The notes beneath the pieces were generated by a model. The model ran no database searches, had not been told where the DNA came from, and saw only the letters and a list, made by a program, of their open reading frames with translations. From positions 653,050 to 717,049 of the forward strand of contig MJCC01000002.1 in NCBI GenBank assembly GCA_001766655.1: DNA of 64,000 bases, written 5' to 3'. Below are positions 1 to 14,015 of this stretch, piece after piece; position 1 is the stretch's first letter; each line of letters starts with the position of its first letter. The stretch is from Phytomonas francai (lineage: Eukaryota; Euglenozoa; Kinetoplastea; Trypanosomatida; Trypanosomatidae). The translations under genes and the position numbers were made by a program.

Positions 1-3000
1 GTTCATCTTGGAAGCCACCCTCGAAGACGTTTTCGTCCTTTCCGTCGTCGTCATTACTTTCTAGGTTTTCCACATCCTCGCTGGGGAGGTCCTCGTTGTC
101 GACATCGACCTCTTGTTGGTTCTCCGCATCCTTTTCGTTTTCTCGATCGCTATCCGTGGATGCCTCCATATCCTCTCGACCCTCAGATCCCCCTTCACCC
201 TCTTCGGATTCTTGTTTGGAATCCTTTTCGTCATCCGCGGCGTTGTCGTCCTCTTCAGAGTTCGATACTTCATCGCCGCTTTCGCCTGATTGTGATTTAC
301 CACTACTGCTATCGTCTTCGAGATCGTCGGATAACGCGCCTTGCTGGTCGTCCTCTCCAATAAGCTCGTGCTCACCCTCGCGCTTCTCCTCCGCATCTCG
401 GATCTCTTTCTGTTTATCCTCGAAGCCTCCGGTTTCCTCTTCCTCGCCTTCAACCCCCTCTTCTTGCATTAACGTATCCTCGGGTACTTCAGATGCGGTT
501 CCATCCTGTTCATCCTCGCGCATGTCGTCATCATCGCCTTTATCCTTTCGAGTTTTCTTTCGATCCTGCTCGTCTTCGCCGTCTACGCTACCCATTTCCT
601 TATTACTATCCCCCTCGTCATCGCTTTCATCCCCATCGGCTTCTTCGCTTTCTTCGCGCTTTTCTTTTTCGGCCTTAAAATCGGTTTCGACATCGGCCGC
701 GTTATCCTCTTCTTCTTCACCTTTTTCCTTTTCTTTCTCGTCGCGTGGTTGCTCTTCTTTGTCTTTCATATTCATGAGCTGATCCTCGTTCTCGATCTCA
801 TTCGTGACATCCTTTTCACCTTCCCCGTCATCCATGCCGGTGCCATCGCGTTGCTCGCCTCCGTCGCCATCGCCATCGCCATCGCCGTTGTCTTCCTCTT
901 CCTCGGTTTTACAGAATCCTTTCTTCATCAAAATCGTAAAAAGACGCGTTAACGCCACACCAAAGCCTACATGGGCATTAAATGTTTCTTGAAGAGCATG
1001 CCGGGCTGAGCCTAGAAGCGCCAAGACGCGAGATAGACGGCTTAAAAGTCCATTTCGCCTCGTTGCCTTTAGCTGTGAAAGCAAGCCGCTGAGGTTAGAT
1101 CGGCCCCTGCAAATACTAGCTTCGGGATGCAGCAGAATATCGAGAGCTGCAATGGCCACTCGTGTGGATTGGCTAAGACTTCTCAGCCCCGCTTGGTATC
1201 CTTCATAGCCCGCGTTAGATGAAGAGACGTTGTCATCTGCATTTGGAAGGGAATCACCTTTTAAAGGGGGGTCCGTGCTGGCAATTGGCTTGCCTGTGAA
1301 GGTATCCGATAGCATCTCGAGTACATCAATGACTTGCATAATCCACTCCGTCTCCTGCGTAGTTTCCGTGCGCTGCCGCTTGACGTCAGCGCCGTCTGAA
1401 ATGCCCCCATGAAGAGTCTCTTTGGGATCGCATCGAGCAAGAAACTCCGTGATCTTTTCCCCATGAGCCGCAGCTGCGGTGGCGATGCTGTTTAGTGATG
1501 CATTTTGGGTTTCCATACAAGTCTCAGCGTCCTTTTGGATATCCCCTAGCCTCTCGCAGATGCCGTGGAGCTTACGGAACGCACCGATGACTTGGTTTGT
1601 GAGGTTTGCAGAAAGAGGAGTCTGGCTGCGGCGCAGCGGCTCGTACTCCACGCAGAGCTGCCATAGCTGTTGGGCCTCATTACCGAGCTCCATCACCGAC
1701 GACCGCACGCCAAACTCCTCCGCGGCGTGCAAATCTTGATGGGAAAGCATCCACTCGAGGCTGCCGTGGAAGGACTGGGTTGCACAGCATAGCTTTATCG
1801 CAGCATCCAGGACAGCAGCGTCCCGGGTAAAGCAATTCTCGGTGGGCGAAGGTTCGGAATCCTCCGTGGTGTGCTCGATTCCCCCTCCACACGACCGCAC
1901 AAACACCTCCAGCGTGCGCAAAAGATCGGTCAAATCGCACATTCCACACACCAACTCGGTGAGCTCCACGGCGTGCGTGAAAAGGGACTCGGAGAGCCCT
2001 GTCCCCCGCCTTACCTGAGCGTCGGAGAGATCCGCGTTCGTCTTACCTCGACCTGCTTCACGCATTAGCTGAAGCCAGCGTATAAACTTGTAATATTCCT
2101 TCTCTGATTTCTCGAACTGCGAGGTAAGGACGGGCTGGTCGTTGTGCACAGCACGACAGCTCATCATGGCGGTGGTGGTGCTGAACACCACATCCCACGA
2201 ACCCATTTGAATCTCATGCCGGTGAGGGACCCCGAACTCCTCGAGCACCTCGAAAAGCGTCTTGAGTGCGCGAATCTTCATCTGATAGGGAGTTTTCGGC
2301 GCCTGCAAGGCTTTCACGCGCTCCAGGAGCTCGGAGGTAGAGTCGGAAAAGAATTCATAGGCGGCCGCGATGAGAGGAGAAGGCCATAACTCAAAAGGGC
2401 TCGTTGCCGCTATGACTTCCTTTACTTTAGATGCTGAAGTTGCCTTTCCCGTGCGCTGCCGCTTGACGCCCTTTCCCTCGTCTGCCTGGGCGCCTAGATT
2501 GTGGTTTGGAATAGCGGAGGGTTTCGTATTCTTTTGGTTTCCCTTCTTTCCATTCGTACCGTTAGCGGTGATTAATTTCCTGTCGCGTGAGGCGACCTCT
2601 GGAGGGTTGATTCCCATGCACGGGTCATCTTGAACGCTTTGCTCCTCCTCAGCAATAGCAGCGCGAATGGGGGTCCTCAGGACATCCTCGAAGCTGCTCA
2701 GCGCGCGCGCCACCTTCAGGTGCACCTTCTCACTGGTCGCTCGAACGGCGTAATAATTAGCGTCTTCCCAACGCATGATTTTCGTGAATTCCGTCATCTC
2801 CTCCTCAATTGGTCGCGTCGCCTGAGAGGACTTTTTCTGCAAGAATTCTGTAAATTGTGCAAAGTAATCCGCGACGTGCAAGGCCACGTTCGCGAGAGGG
2901 GATCGAACACCATGGGTAGCCAAAAGCTCAAGTCCAGCGCTTCGAACGATCAATAAACGCATCTCAAAGTCACCATAACAGGCATCCCACAGGTATGACA

Positions 3001-6000
3001 TAAGGTTCTCAAAAAGATGATTGCATTGCTCACACAACCACTCCGTGTGCGGGTCTTGATCCGGCACGGGCGCCACTGTGTCCTTCATAAGGGAAAGCCT
3101 TTCGTCAGCGCTGTGGATAAAATCATAAAGAGAAAACCACTTCTTCGACGCACGCATCCCCAACTCATCCCGTTTGGCTTTGAATACGTGTGACCAGCAG
3201 TGCAGTTCCATCCGACGCCATCGTAGGACAAACGCCGAAAGCTCCGTAATATGAGACATGATGGAAACTTCCTTCGATGCGTTTCGCTCCCACTCATAGC
3301 ATTCTGACAGTAATACCTCACAGCCCGACATGATCTTCATCAATGGCGTTGTGAGCGCCGGAAGGTCCCCAATTTTTCGTCCAATGCGCTGGCAGCGCTG
3401 AAGGGATACGGTATCTGGGTAGGTTAAGGCAAGGGCATCCACGCGCGACAAAAGTTGTTCGAGAGGCTTGCTAAAGCGACTGACCTCGCCGGGATCAGCG
3501 TCCATGAAAATATTAAACCCAGTCGTTCGACGCTCCTCGAGCGAAAGACACTCGGTCGCGAGTGCAGTCGCCCCGTGGTGCAGTTCCCTCCGCAGCAGCT
3601 CCGCTCGGAAGGCGAAGCCGTTCAGTAGTAGGCATTCCTGTCCTTCCATAATGAAAGATGCCGTGTACTCATGCCCCAATCGAACCAGTTCGCCCGATAG
3701 CACGTCAAAACGACTTTTAAACGAGTCCAGCAAGAGCTTAGAAGAAGCAGAGTGTTGCTCCATGCGGCTTCCCACGAGCCTTTCAAAGAATTCGGCATAC
3801 GTCTGCATTAAACGGCGTAGGTAAACCCCATCGCGCTCCTCAAACATGATCCGAGTATGCCTGGCAGCCCTTCCGTCATCCGCAAGGGCATCCTTGTCCT
3901 TTGGAGAGTCCTCTGGGTCACTATCCAGGTTGGTGAACTCCTTCTCATAACTCGGAAGCAGATCCTTTAATCGACGCATGAGCTTTTCGTCGTCCCCTTC
4001 AATGACCAGAGTTTTTTCCTTATACAGAACTGACATCTCCTCGGCGTGTTGCTCCTCCCGTTCTTGAACCTCGACGGCGCGATAGAGCTCGCGATACATG
4101 CGGAAAAGACCGTCGACAAAATCCCACGCCAGGGCGTGCGGGGTCGACCCCTCCAGCACCTTCAAGCACCCATCGAGGTAATCCAGGACGCGCCGCAGGT
4201 CCACGCCGCGCGGCTCCCCCGCCTCGAGAAGCCGCACGGACGGCAGCGGCGGCGCCCACGCGCTCGAGGGGAATCGCAGGAGCGCGAGCATCTCGGCGGC
4301 CCCGAGGAGGCTCGGCCGCCCCCCCGCGCGGGCGGGGGTGTCGGGGCGGCGTTCGTAGCAGCTCGCGCGGGCCGCCATCGCGGCCTGCAGGGCGGCCTGC
4401 GCGAAGTTGAGGACGACGTCCTCGTAGCCGCCGTAGCGCGCGAGGAGGTCGACGGCGCTGTGGTAGAGGAGCTCGGCCCAGCCCCGCCGCGCCGCGGGCT
4501 CGGCCGCCGCGAAGACGCCGTCGAGGTGGTCGTCCGCGAGAAGCGTCCGGGCCAGCGCGTGGAGCTCGCGGACGAGGGCGGCGTAGACGCGCCCCGTCGG
4601 GTCCGCGCGCGCGACGGCGCCGGNNNNNNNNNNNNNNNNNNNNNNNNNNNNNNNNNNNNNNNNNNNNNNNNNNNNNNNNNNNNNNNNNNNNNNNNNNNNN
4701 NNNNNNNNNNNNNNNNNNNNNNNNNNNNNNNNNNNNNNNNNNNNNNNNNNNNNNNNNNNNNNNNNNNNNNNNNNNNNNNNNNNNNNNNNNNNNNNNNNNN
4801 NNNNNNNNNNNNNNNNNNNNNNNNNNNNNNNNNNNNNNNNNNNNNNNNNNNNNNNNNNNNNNNNNNNNNNNNNNNNNNNNNNNNNNNNNNNNNNNNNNNN
4901 NNNNNNNNNNNNNNNNNNNNNNNNNNNNNNNNNNNNNNNNNNNNNNNNNNNNNNNNNNNNNNNNNNNNNNNNNNNNNNNNNNNNNNNNNNNNNNNNNNNN
5001 NNNNNNNNNNNNNNNNNNNNNNNNNNNNNNNNNNNNNNNNNNNNNNNNNNNNNNNNNNNNNNNNNNNNNNNNNNNNNNNNNNNNNNNNNNNNNNNNNNNN
5101 NNNNNNNNNNNNNNNNNNNNNNNNNNNNNNNNNNNNNNNNNNNNNNNNNNNNNNNNNNNNNNNNNNNNNNNNNNNNNNNNNNNNNNNNNNNNNNNNNNNN
5201 NNNNNNNNNNNNNNNNNNNNNNNNNNNNNNNNNNNNNNNNNNNNNNNNNNNNNNNNNNNNNNNNNNNNNNNNNNNNNNNNNNNNNNNNNNNNNNNNNNNN
5301 NNNNNNNNNNNNNNNNNNNNNNNNNNNNNNNNNNNNNNNNNNNNNNNNNNNNNNNNNNNNNNNNNNNNNNNNNNNNNNNNNNNNNNNNNNNNNNNNNNCG
5401 CGCGGCGAGGAGGCCACCCCAGAGGGCGCCCTCCAGCGCGCCGGGGAGGGGGGGGCGGGCGAGCCGGGCGGCGAGGGCGCGCCGGCGGGGTTCCCAGCCC
5501 GAGTCCTCAGGGGAGCCGAGCGCGAGCAGGTCGAGGAGGAGCTGCACGGCCTCGTGCTCCGCGCGGTACGCGGCCACCTCCCAGAGCCGCTCCAACAGCC
5601 GCTGGGAGGGGGGGGCCTCGGGGGGGGACGCGGCGTGCGCCTTTTCGGCCGCAATGCGATCCTGCCACTCGGAGAGCAACTGGCGCTCTTCCGTGGTCGT
5701 GATATGGATGTGCGGTACAAAATCCTCCAGCACGCTTGATCCGCCCATCAAAGAAAACGGTAAATCCAGATAGCTTCGAATGGAATCAAGGAAGTCCTCC
5801 AGGGCCTCGGAAATCGCCGAGAGGGCATCGGATGGATGCGAGGAAAGCTCCGTACATACCTCGCGGAGCAGAAGGGCTTGGGTGGTGAGGGGAATATAGT
5901 TATCTAACGACAACGAGCGAAGATGGCTTAGCTGCTCCAAAAATGGTACCAGCATAGCTGAAAGATCGTGGAACTCAAAGGGCGATGTGAGCTGGAGGAG

Positions 6001-9000
6001 GTGCTTTTGAGCAGTGTGAAGCACCTTCGCGAGGCTTTGATTCACCGAGGTGGATACCGTCAGGATAAGCTTTTCGGGGTGGCTGACAAGCACCTTCAGG
6101 CTGACGCTCGATCCCTGCGAGGAGCAGGGACCGATACGAAGCGCAGCGCGACAGTAAAGAATATCCAACATGGCGGATCCACAGTGCTTTTCATCCAGAA
6201 GCGGATCTAACTCGATAAAATCCTTGTCGGGGAACAGACTACGCAGCATTTTTCGGCGTTTTAGCGTGAGCCCAGGAAGCACCACACTGTCGTTTGATTG
6301 CTCTAGAATGAAATGGAAAAGGACATCATCAGCATCAACGGGAGCCCCATCGCTGTCCATTTGAACAGGATCCTCGGAGAGCTTGTGAAGTGCGAGGGCC
6401 TGACGTCCCACTCGCTGTCGTTCAAGGACCTCCGAGATATTTTCTCCGGAGTTGTAATGAAGTCGCGAGACAGCAACCAAATGCCTTGCAGCGACGTGAG
6501 TGCTTTGTGGGGAAAATGTCAAGTTGAGGATCTCCCGAAGGTTATCGATCAACTCCGCCTTTTTGTACATCCAAGAACCGCTGCGGTTGCTGATATAGCG
6601 ATGCAAAATGCACCTTTCCAGCTCGCCTAGATCATCATCTTCCCCCTTATCATAAAGGCTCGCTCGCAGGATTGCACAAGAGTGCTGTAGGGTGTAAATA
6701 TTAGGCGCACCTGCTGCCAGCGCATCGCTTAGCATGCCTGACGCCGGTTGAGTGGAGTCCACGCCAAAGGCCGCTTTAAGAAAAACGCTGTGGAAGAGCA
6801 TAACCTTGTTCAGCCATTTATCCTCTCTGGGTATGTCAATCTGCGCCTCAGGATGCGCGGCAACCTCCAGCATCGCTGCTTCCGGGGAGGGAATTCGCAC
6901 CGGTGGTACAAAGATCTCAACCGCCCGATTCCGCATAGCCCTTGAAATATCACCGTATTTTGGATTGAGTGTTGCAAAAAGACGAAAATGTGGGTGTGGT
7001 CGTATCACACGTATCTCGCCATTCACGAGGCCTTGCTCGTTGACGGAAAGCGAGCCGTTTGGCTCCACCAACGGATTTAGGCGATCCAGCACGCTCGCAT
7101 TGCAGTAATTGACGTTATCCAGCACTAGCCAATAACCCTTCAGCATCGCCTCCAGAAGTAAGGAATCACGCCACTCGAACTGCCCTTGCTTGCTCTCCAC
7201 CTGATCGAAGCCTCCGAGCAAATCCACGGTATCGCAGCTCGCAGTCATGGAAAAGGTTAGAAGCTTGGCGCCTACCAAAGCCGCAGCGGTTTTGAGGGTA
7301 AAGGTCTTTCCCGAACCAGCGGGCCCGACAAGGAGCGCGAACTGAACCTGTTCTGCGCAAATAAGCAAGGACCTAACCACACGAGTTTGCGAGGGCAGTA
7401 GAATAATCGGTGGGGCTTTTTCGTTTGTTACGGAAGAATCATCGTCGGCATTCGCTTCCAAACGCGTTGCGAGGCGATACTTTTGAAAATAGATGGAGCC
7501 TTCACGAATTAGAAAGTCGGAGTCACGCGAGGGGATGATATCATTGGCTGTAGGGAACTGTTCTGCTAGTAGTTGCAGACAACGGGTTTCATCCTCTTGA
7601 GTCCGCATGCGCTGCAGGAACAGCATATCTGCAAAGTAGGTTGGCTTGTCGAGTAAGTCGTATGCCTGCATTAAATTCACCCACCGCAGGACATCCCGCA
7701 GATTAAACTCCCATGGACTTCCTCGAGACGCAAAGCTTCGTCGATCCATTGTTTCCTGCTGCAGGACCTCCACAAATGACACGATCTTCTGTAAAATTTC
7801 ATCATCGACGTTCGGGCAGACTGTCTTGGTAATGACAATCAGGTCTTCCGTTTGAAACGCATCCATGTGGACTCGGACAAAGCGATTCAAGAAGCTCCGG
7901 GGCAGACCCTTTCTCCCGCCACCCTCTATAAGGGGATTTTGGCATGCAAACACGCGGAAGTTTTCATGCGCGCGGAACTCTTCATTTAGTTCAGGTATGA
8001 AAACACTGGAGCGGTGATCGAGGAGAGCATTCAAGCCCTCCAAAACGGACTGGCTGGCCAGGTTCAGTTCATCTAAAATTACCCAAGCACCTTCTTTTAG
8101 GGCACGTAGGAGAACTCCGTCAGACCAGGCAAACTGAGGATATGTCTGTGATGTAGGACCACGGGGCTGTGAATCTTCAGGTTCCTCAGATTGTTGGGTT
8201 GGACATGGTAGAAACGATCCCAGCAAATCCATAATATCGGTTTGCTCACTGAGATTGATACGTACCACACGTCCTCCAAGCGCACAGCCAAGCGCCTCGA
8301 CAATGCTCGTCTTCCCCACACCAGGACTGCCTTCCAAAAGCACGGCCTTTTTCAAAATGCTTGCCCGCATCAGTTTAGAAAGGTTCCTCTGTGTTGTAGG
8401 GGACCGAAATAAGAAGCGTCTCTGCATCTCGGGCGGAAGCTGCGGTTCTGCCATGGAGTCGAAAAATGTCCAAAATGGCTGGTTGGGTATCGCTTCATCT
8501 TCCGTGTCCAATCCACAGATTTTTTGTGCTTTTTCAAGGCATATCCGCTTGAGCATCGCTACAGGAGCCTCTGAAAGCCCAACTCCGACGCCAATACCAT
8601 CCAAAATGACCGCGTCAAGCCCCTGCAAAAATGCTAGTGTGGGAGGGCACCTGTTATGCGAAACGTTCATAAAAGAAACCCAAGTAATAACATCTCGAAT
8701 GCTGATGTGTGTTTGAGTTTTAGATTGTGAGGCCAGCTCAGAGAAACTACAGAGCACGTCGGCAATTTTATCAGCCCACATTTCAACTCCAGGCTCCAAG
8801 CGCTTGGAAAGGATCAGCGCAATCTCATCTTTACTGGTGGTGGGTCGGACATAAATTTCCGTGAAACGGTTGCGCAAGGCGGGCGAAAGTTCCTTTTTGC
8901 CAAAGTCCCCACCCGGATTCATCGTTGCCATAATCCGAAACTGCTCGTGAGCAACAATGTAGTCTGCGGAGATTTTTTCCGTGAGTGTTATGCTTCGTGA

Positions 9001-12000
9001 GGGCTCCAGCAAACTGTTTAGGCCCTCCAAAACGCTATCCTCTGCGAGGGAAATCTCATCGAGGACGAAAAAGTCCCCATTGATCATACTCTGCACCAGC
9101 GGTCCGTGATGCCATTCAAACAAAGCCCCATCACGGCGGTCCGGCGGGACCGGGCGAAGGCTTCCGAGAAAATCCGCCGTCTCCGTGTGCTGATGGCAGT
9201 TCAGAATACGCAGCGGGATACCAAGTAAAGCCGCCCAAAGCTGACAAATTGTCGTTTTGCTGCTTCCCGTCTCCCCTACTAGAAGCGCAGGCTCCTTGTG
9301 CTCAAGGCAAAGACCAACAATTGTGAAGAGACGCTGCATGGAGGGTGTCCAGACAATTTTATACTCGTCAATAGCACCACTTTCCACCTTCTCGAAGTAT
9401 TTCTGAACAAACGGCCAGTGCGATGGGGAGTAAATCAGATTATCATCAATTACAGTTCGTGTTACGGATTCGATTACATCTCGCACAATTTGCCGTTCCT
9501 CCGGTTTACGACATCGCTCGCCAAGCAAAAGGAAGCCGTGTTCGGAAAGCTCCTGAAAGGTGCTTGGTTTACGATCGGCCCAACAAAATAAATCACGTGG
9601 AGTAATAAAGCCATGCCGTCCGGCGAAGATTTGAGAATTTTGGCGCCGCGTTTGCAAACAGGTCATGATCTCAACCATTTTCTCTGAAAAGCTTTCTGGT
9701 AATGTATACCGTTTCTGAAGAATTAGTTTTACCTCTGCGTTGGGAATTTCGTCAACAGTAATCTCTAAAAAGCGATTGCGGAAGGCGCGAGAAAGGAGCT
9801 TTCGCCCGCCATATATGCCAGCTGGATTTTGTGTAGCAAAAATGCGAAGCTGGGGATGTGGTTTAATGACCTCCTGAGTATCGGGTATATACAACTCACA
9901 ATTATCATCCAATAAGCGGTTCAAGGCTTCGAGCACATCTGTTGGTGCTAAGTTAAGCTCGTCCAAGACAACCCAATGGCCACGTCGGACGGCAGTGACT
10001 AAAATACCATCAACAAAACGGAGTTTTCCAAATTCATCGGTCACGTAATGCCCAAGGTACTCCTGTACTTCGGTACTTTCATGGTTGTTGATGCGAACAA
10101 ATTTGTTCCCGGTCAACTCAGCTAAGTATTTGACCATGGAGCTCTTTCCAGACGATGTTGGACCTTCCAACAGAACAGGTCGGTTCGCAAAAGCCGCTCG
10201 TGCAAGATTGGTTAAATGCTCCTTTACACTATCAGTCAAGATAAAGGAGGGATCCTTAACACAGTCCTGATCCCCAGCTGGGATCCAAATGTGCTCGTAC
10301 TGGAAATAACGGCCGATCTGTGGTGGCGGTGGTAGTCGTGGGGGTTTAGGCTTTTTATTGTGAAAAATATTCTTCACGATAAGGCTCTCGACTACTTTGT
10401 GGAACTGACGTTGAAGCGGGGTCGCAAACCCAAGCATCAGGCCATCATATAGTGCCACAGCGTAACCATACAGAGGGGAGGCCTTTCGAACGTATGAAAG
10501 CGCTCGAGTGAGTGTGCGCAGGCTAAAGGATGGTGGTTTTGATTCTCCGTCTAAAGAGCAAAGCTGGGACTTTGCGTTAAGCACACAATCCAGGAAGAAA
10601 TTAGTAACACAGTCTTTCGGTGTGTCTGGCGAAAGGAACCCAATGTACTCTTGAACGATAACATTAATGTCTGCTGGATTAAAAGGTTCGCTCACATAAA
10701 ATTCCGTGAAACGTGAACGCAAGGATGGCGGCAGATCCTTTTTCCCAACGTCTGTAGGAGGGTTCATATTGGCAAAAACTCGGAAATTAGGGTGCTTCAA
10801 AATGGGCTCAATATTTTCTTTGTCTGTTAGAAAGAGGCGATCAACGTCCCCTAAAACAGATGAAACACGTTCTAGCACTTCGGTAGAGGCTAGGTTCAAT
10901 TCATCCAGAAGAATCCAGTTCCCCTCCCTCCAAGCTTTTACAAGGGACCCCTCTTCATAATAAAAGGAGAAGGTTGTTCGTGTTTTTTCAACTGTACCTA
11001 ATAGTTCCTCAGATTGATTCCGGAGTGCTTTCCACTCATTTTGTATTTCTAATGGAAATGGGTTCCGTTCATTTTTGATCCAAAATGTTTCACATCCCTT
11101 GAGCATTTGGCGGAGAGCACGATCCCACTTCCGTGAGTTCACAACCTGCTGAAGTAAATTTAAAAAGTTAACATTTTTCTCAAGGTTAAATGATTTTGAG
11201 AACAGGTTCGTGAAAGTCGAGTATGCTTCACGTATCGGTATTCCAACGTCCAAAGGCTTCCATCCGCCCATAAAGTCACATGTGTCTGTCTGTTGATTGA
11301 GATTATGTACAATTAATTTCTGGCCAAGCTGATCAGCGAGGTATTGCACAATAAATGTCTTTCCGACACCCGTTTCACCACTTAGCAAAATGTTTTCACG
11401 AGATTTCACACAAACAGCAAGCCTTTCCAATAAGCACATGGAATGCATAGTCGGGGCAAAAACAATCCGACTTCCCGAAATTTGCTTGGCGAGAGAAATA
11501 CAGGGTAGCGACACACGGCCAATTGAATAAACACCGTCTGAGAATTTTTCCAAGGGTTTGCTAGTGAACAGTATCGCATTCGCTACATTTTCCGGAACAC
11601 CGCATGCAGTTGCCACCATAGCGAGCATATGGTCTTTCGAATTTCCTGGAGGGTACTTTGCTAAAAAGCAATCATATGCCTCCTTAAGCATTCCCTCCCG
11701 AAGAGTTGAAGAAATAAATCCCGTATTAATATTATTGTTATTGCTCCTCTCTTTATGAATTTCATTGATTAGCTTAAGCCACTTATCAACCCTATAGGCC
11801 CACTTTAAAAGGTCTCTGAGTGTCAGCAGAGAACCTCCATTTTTATCAGATGCCAGAGAAGCCAAGTTTTCCACGACGCTTCCAGGAGTATCACTGTAAA
11901 GGGATTGAATGATAATGAGAATTTCATTAGGTGGTATACGCTCCATTATAGTTACTCCCCAGAGTTCCATAAATGGAACAATGTTAACTCGATATGATAA

Positions 12001-12450
12001 AAGCGAGTTGCCAGAGGAGTAAAGCTGCTGGGTAGCTATTAATTTAAAATCAGGGTGCGCCTGGATAGTTACATTCTTGTCTGCCAAAAATAACGTAGAG
12101 TTTTCTAAAAGTGACAGAATGACGGAAAACACATCGAAAGATGCTAAATCAATGTCCTCCATTAAAATCCAATATCCCTTTTGCACAGCAACAGTAAGAG
12201 GCCCTGCCACCCATTCAAATGCTCCTGGAGTATCGGTTGCGGAAAACTTTCCTAAAAGATCCTTATTATCAAATGTGTCGTCCAGATTTATTTGTATCAT
12301 TGATTCCTTTTTTCCTAGTTGTTCAGCTAAGAAGTGAACTACAATACTCTTGCCGCAGCCAATTTCACCTTGGATAAGTACAGCTTTCGACGATTGCAGG
12401 CTGACCTTGACATTTTCCAAGTTCCGCAAAGTTGTCGGTGTTATAATCAT
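1..12450 (-). CDS. MDN1: Midasin, giant dynein-like AAA+ ATPase of 60S ribosome maturation (partial at the left edge, interrupted by a gap)
   Basis: Midasin (Rea1) is a nuclear mechano-ATPase that strips assembly factors from pre-60S particles. Reading starts at ATG 12450; an in-frame TAG at 12471-12469 closes the frame upstream. Six Walker A motifs are visible: GEIGCGKS (residues 28-35), GETGVGKT (358-365), GPTSSGKS (about 763), GETGSSKT (1059-1066), GSPGVGKT (about 1374) and GPAGSGKT (about 1709). Walker B motifs include LLDELNLA (AAA2), VLDELNLAP (AAA3) and LVLDNVN (AAA6, the form usual for this module). A long helical linker follows, and from about position 950 down to 1 an extremely Asp/Glu-rich stretch that precedes the MIDAS domain in this family; the MIDAS domain lies beyond the window. 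About 2350 codons precede the N gap and 1541 follow it. The frame changes across the gap because its length is only an estimate. AAA4 has Ser for Gly in Walker A. The N-terminal domain found before AAA1 in yeast is absent. Confidence 0.96.
4624..5398. other. Assembly gap (775 N) inside MDN1
   Basis: A run of Ns interrupts the MDN1 linker region. Both flanks are very GC-rich. On the minus strand the open frame before the gap starts codons at positions divisible by 3, while after the gap codons start at positions of the form 3n+1. The true gap length should therefore leave remainder 2 on division by 3. Confidence 0.98.
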
Positions 12451-12468
12451 TCTATGTTTAACCTTAAG

Positions 12469-12487
12469 CTACAGAGGGAAGAAACTG
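12469..12487 (-). promoter_or_regulatory. Candidate trans-splice acceptor of MDN1
   Basis: Read on the minus strand, the sequence tttcttccctctgtag ends in AG at 12470-12469, 18 nt before the MDN1 ATG. This is the classic pyrimidine tract plus AG arrangement and supports the chosen start codon. Confidence 0.5.
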
Positions 12488-14015
12488 GTTTAAGTATAAT
12501 TTTTATAAGGAAAAAATAAGAATATTATTAATAAGAATAATAGTAATACTAATAATAATTGCGTAATAGAATGGAGTCTTACAAAATTGATATACGATCA
12601 GGCAAAAAGATTAAATCTCGGAATCAGTTCTTTTTGTAATATATATATCATTAGAACAGCATTTTTTTGTATGTAACTCTTGCTAACAAGATTTTGCGTA
12701 GCATTTTAATCAACAAACTAGAGAGGGATAGATTAAATGAAAGAACTATTTTGAGAAGAGAAAACCAGGGAACTCACCTTTCAGGTCAACAATAGAGAAA
12801 GGAGAAACCACTTTGGCCAAACATTTAAAATACTTTAGAACTTAGTCGATGGAAAAAGGTAAAAAAAATTGAATTACCAAGTCATAGAAAGGACGAGATT
12901 TAAGTGTCTCGGTATGCTCGATCATATGGCGGCCCGCCCCAGCACTCCATACGGAAAGAGTTCCTCAGGTACTTTGAATCGATTGGTGAAAGTTTTTGAA
13001 AAATGCAAAAAAGGTGAATCAAGTGAAATGTTGCAAATTAATTCTTATTACGAAATAAAGTTGTATTTCTTCCTTTTGATACCCTCAAACAGGGCACCTT
13101 GTCATGTATTTCGTTTTACTGATATTATGAAATCGACAAAACTATCACACATCGTGCGTGTACGCACCATACTTACGAATGACTACTATGCAATGACGCG
13201 CCTGCTTTTTAGCAAGCAGGATTGTAGAGATCATTCCCCTCTAGAACATTAAAGGATAATTTTATTCGATGACAGTCTGGCACAGGGTCAACTATCAGAT
13301 TGTATTCCCATTCGGGAAGAGGTCTTGACAAGCATTTTTATATTTTAACGTCTTGATCAAATATGCGCATATATCATCAGATCTATTGTATATAAGCTTA
13401 TGTTTTACTACATATTGTATAGAAAAAACAAGATTAGTTACTTTGATGAATAAGAAGTGAAGGAACTACATTTTCTTGTGATACGCTGATCGCGCGCTCA
13501 AAGTTTGGTCATTTATGTGGAAACATGCGATTTGCATAAATAAAAATGAACATGCTAATTATACCTGCAATACAGGTATTACACTTAATGTACACACCGA
13601 TGAAGAGCTTTGTATCTAACTCTAAAGCGGTTCTTGTTGTAGCCCATGAGGCCCGCTGCAGTGACTGAAGAACCTAGAGGTATATTTGTGCGGGTGGCAT
13701 GGAAGATGAATTTTCTACGCTCCAAGTTTTAGTTTTAAGTGACGGGTTAGATATCTATAAATTATAAATTGAAGATGGCTTAACAAAGATCAGTGACAAA
13801 CATTGAGATAGGAATCAAGGGAAAAATGCAAAACTTTCTCTTTGAACATTGTCGTTTACGAAAATGGGGAAAAAAGAGCATCCCATGAAACTGTGGTAGC
13901 TGTAATTGGAATAAAATCCAGAAATATAGAGAAATTTCAAAGGTTTTGATTCGAAACCGTAAACGGGGGAAACTCTGACACCCTCCCACATGGAACCTGG
14001 GATTATAGATTTTGA

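Noticed and set aside
96..782. Long plus-strand Ser-rich open frame
   Set aside because: It is the antisense shadow of the D/E-rich MDN1 tail; gat/gaa/gag codons read as atc/ttc/ctc and tcc/tcg on the other strand.
12869..13252. 127-codon plus-strand ORF in the strand-switch region
   Set aside because: It opens only from TTG; the first ATG is at 12914, it has no recognisable domain, and composition resembles the non-coding surroundings.
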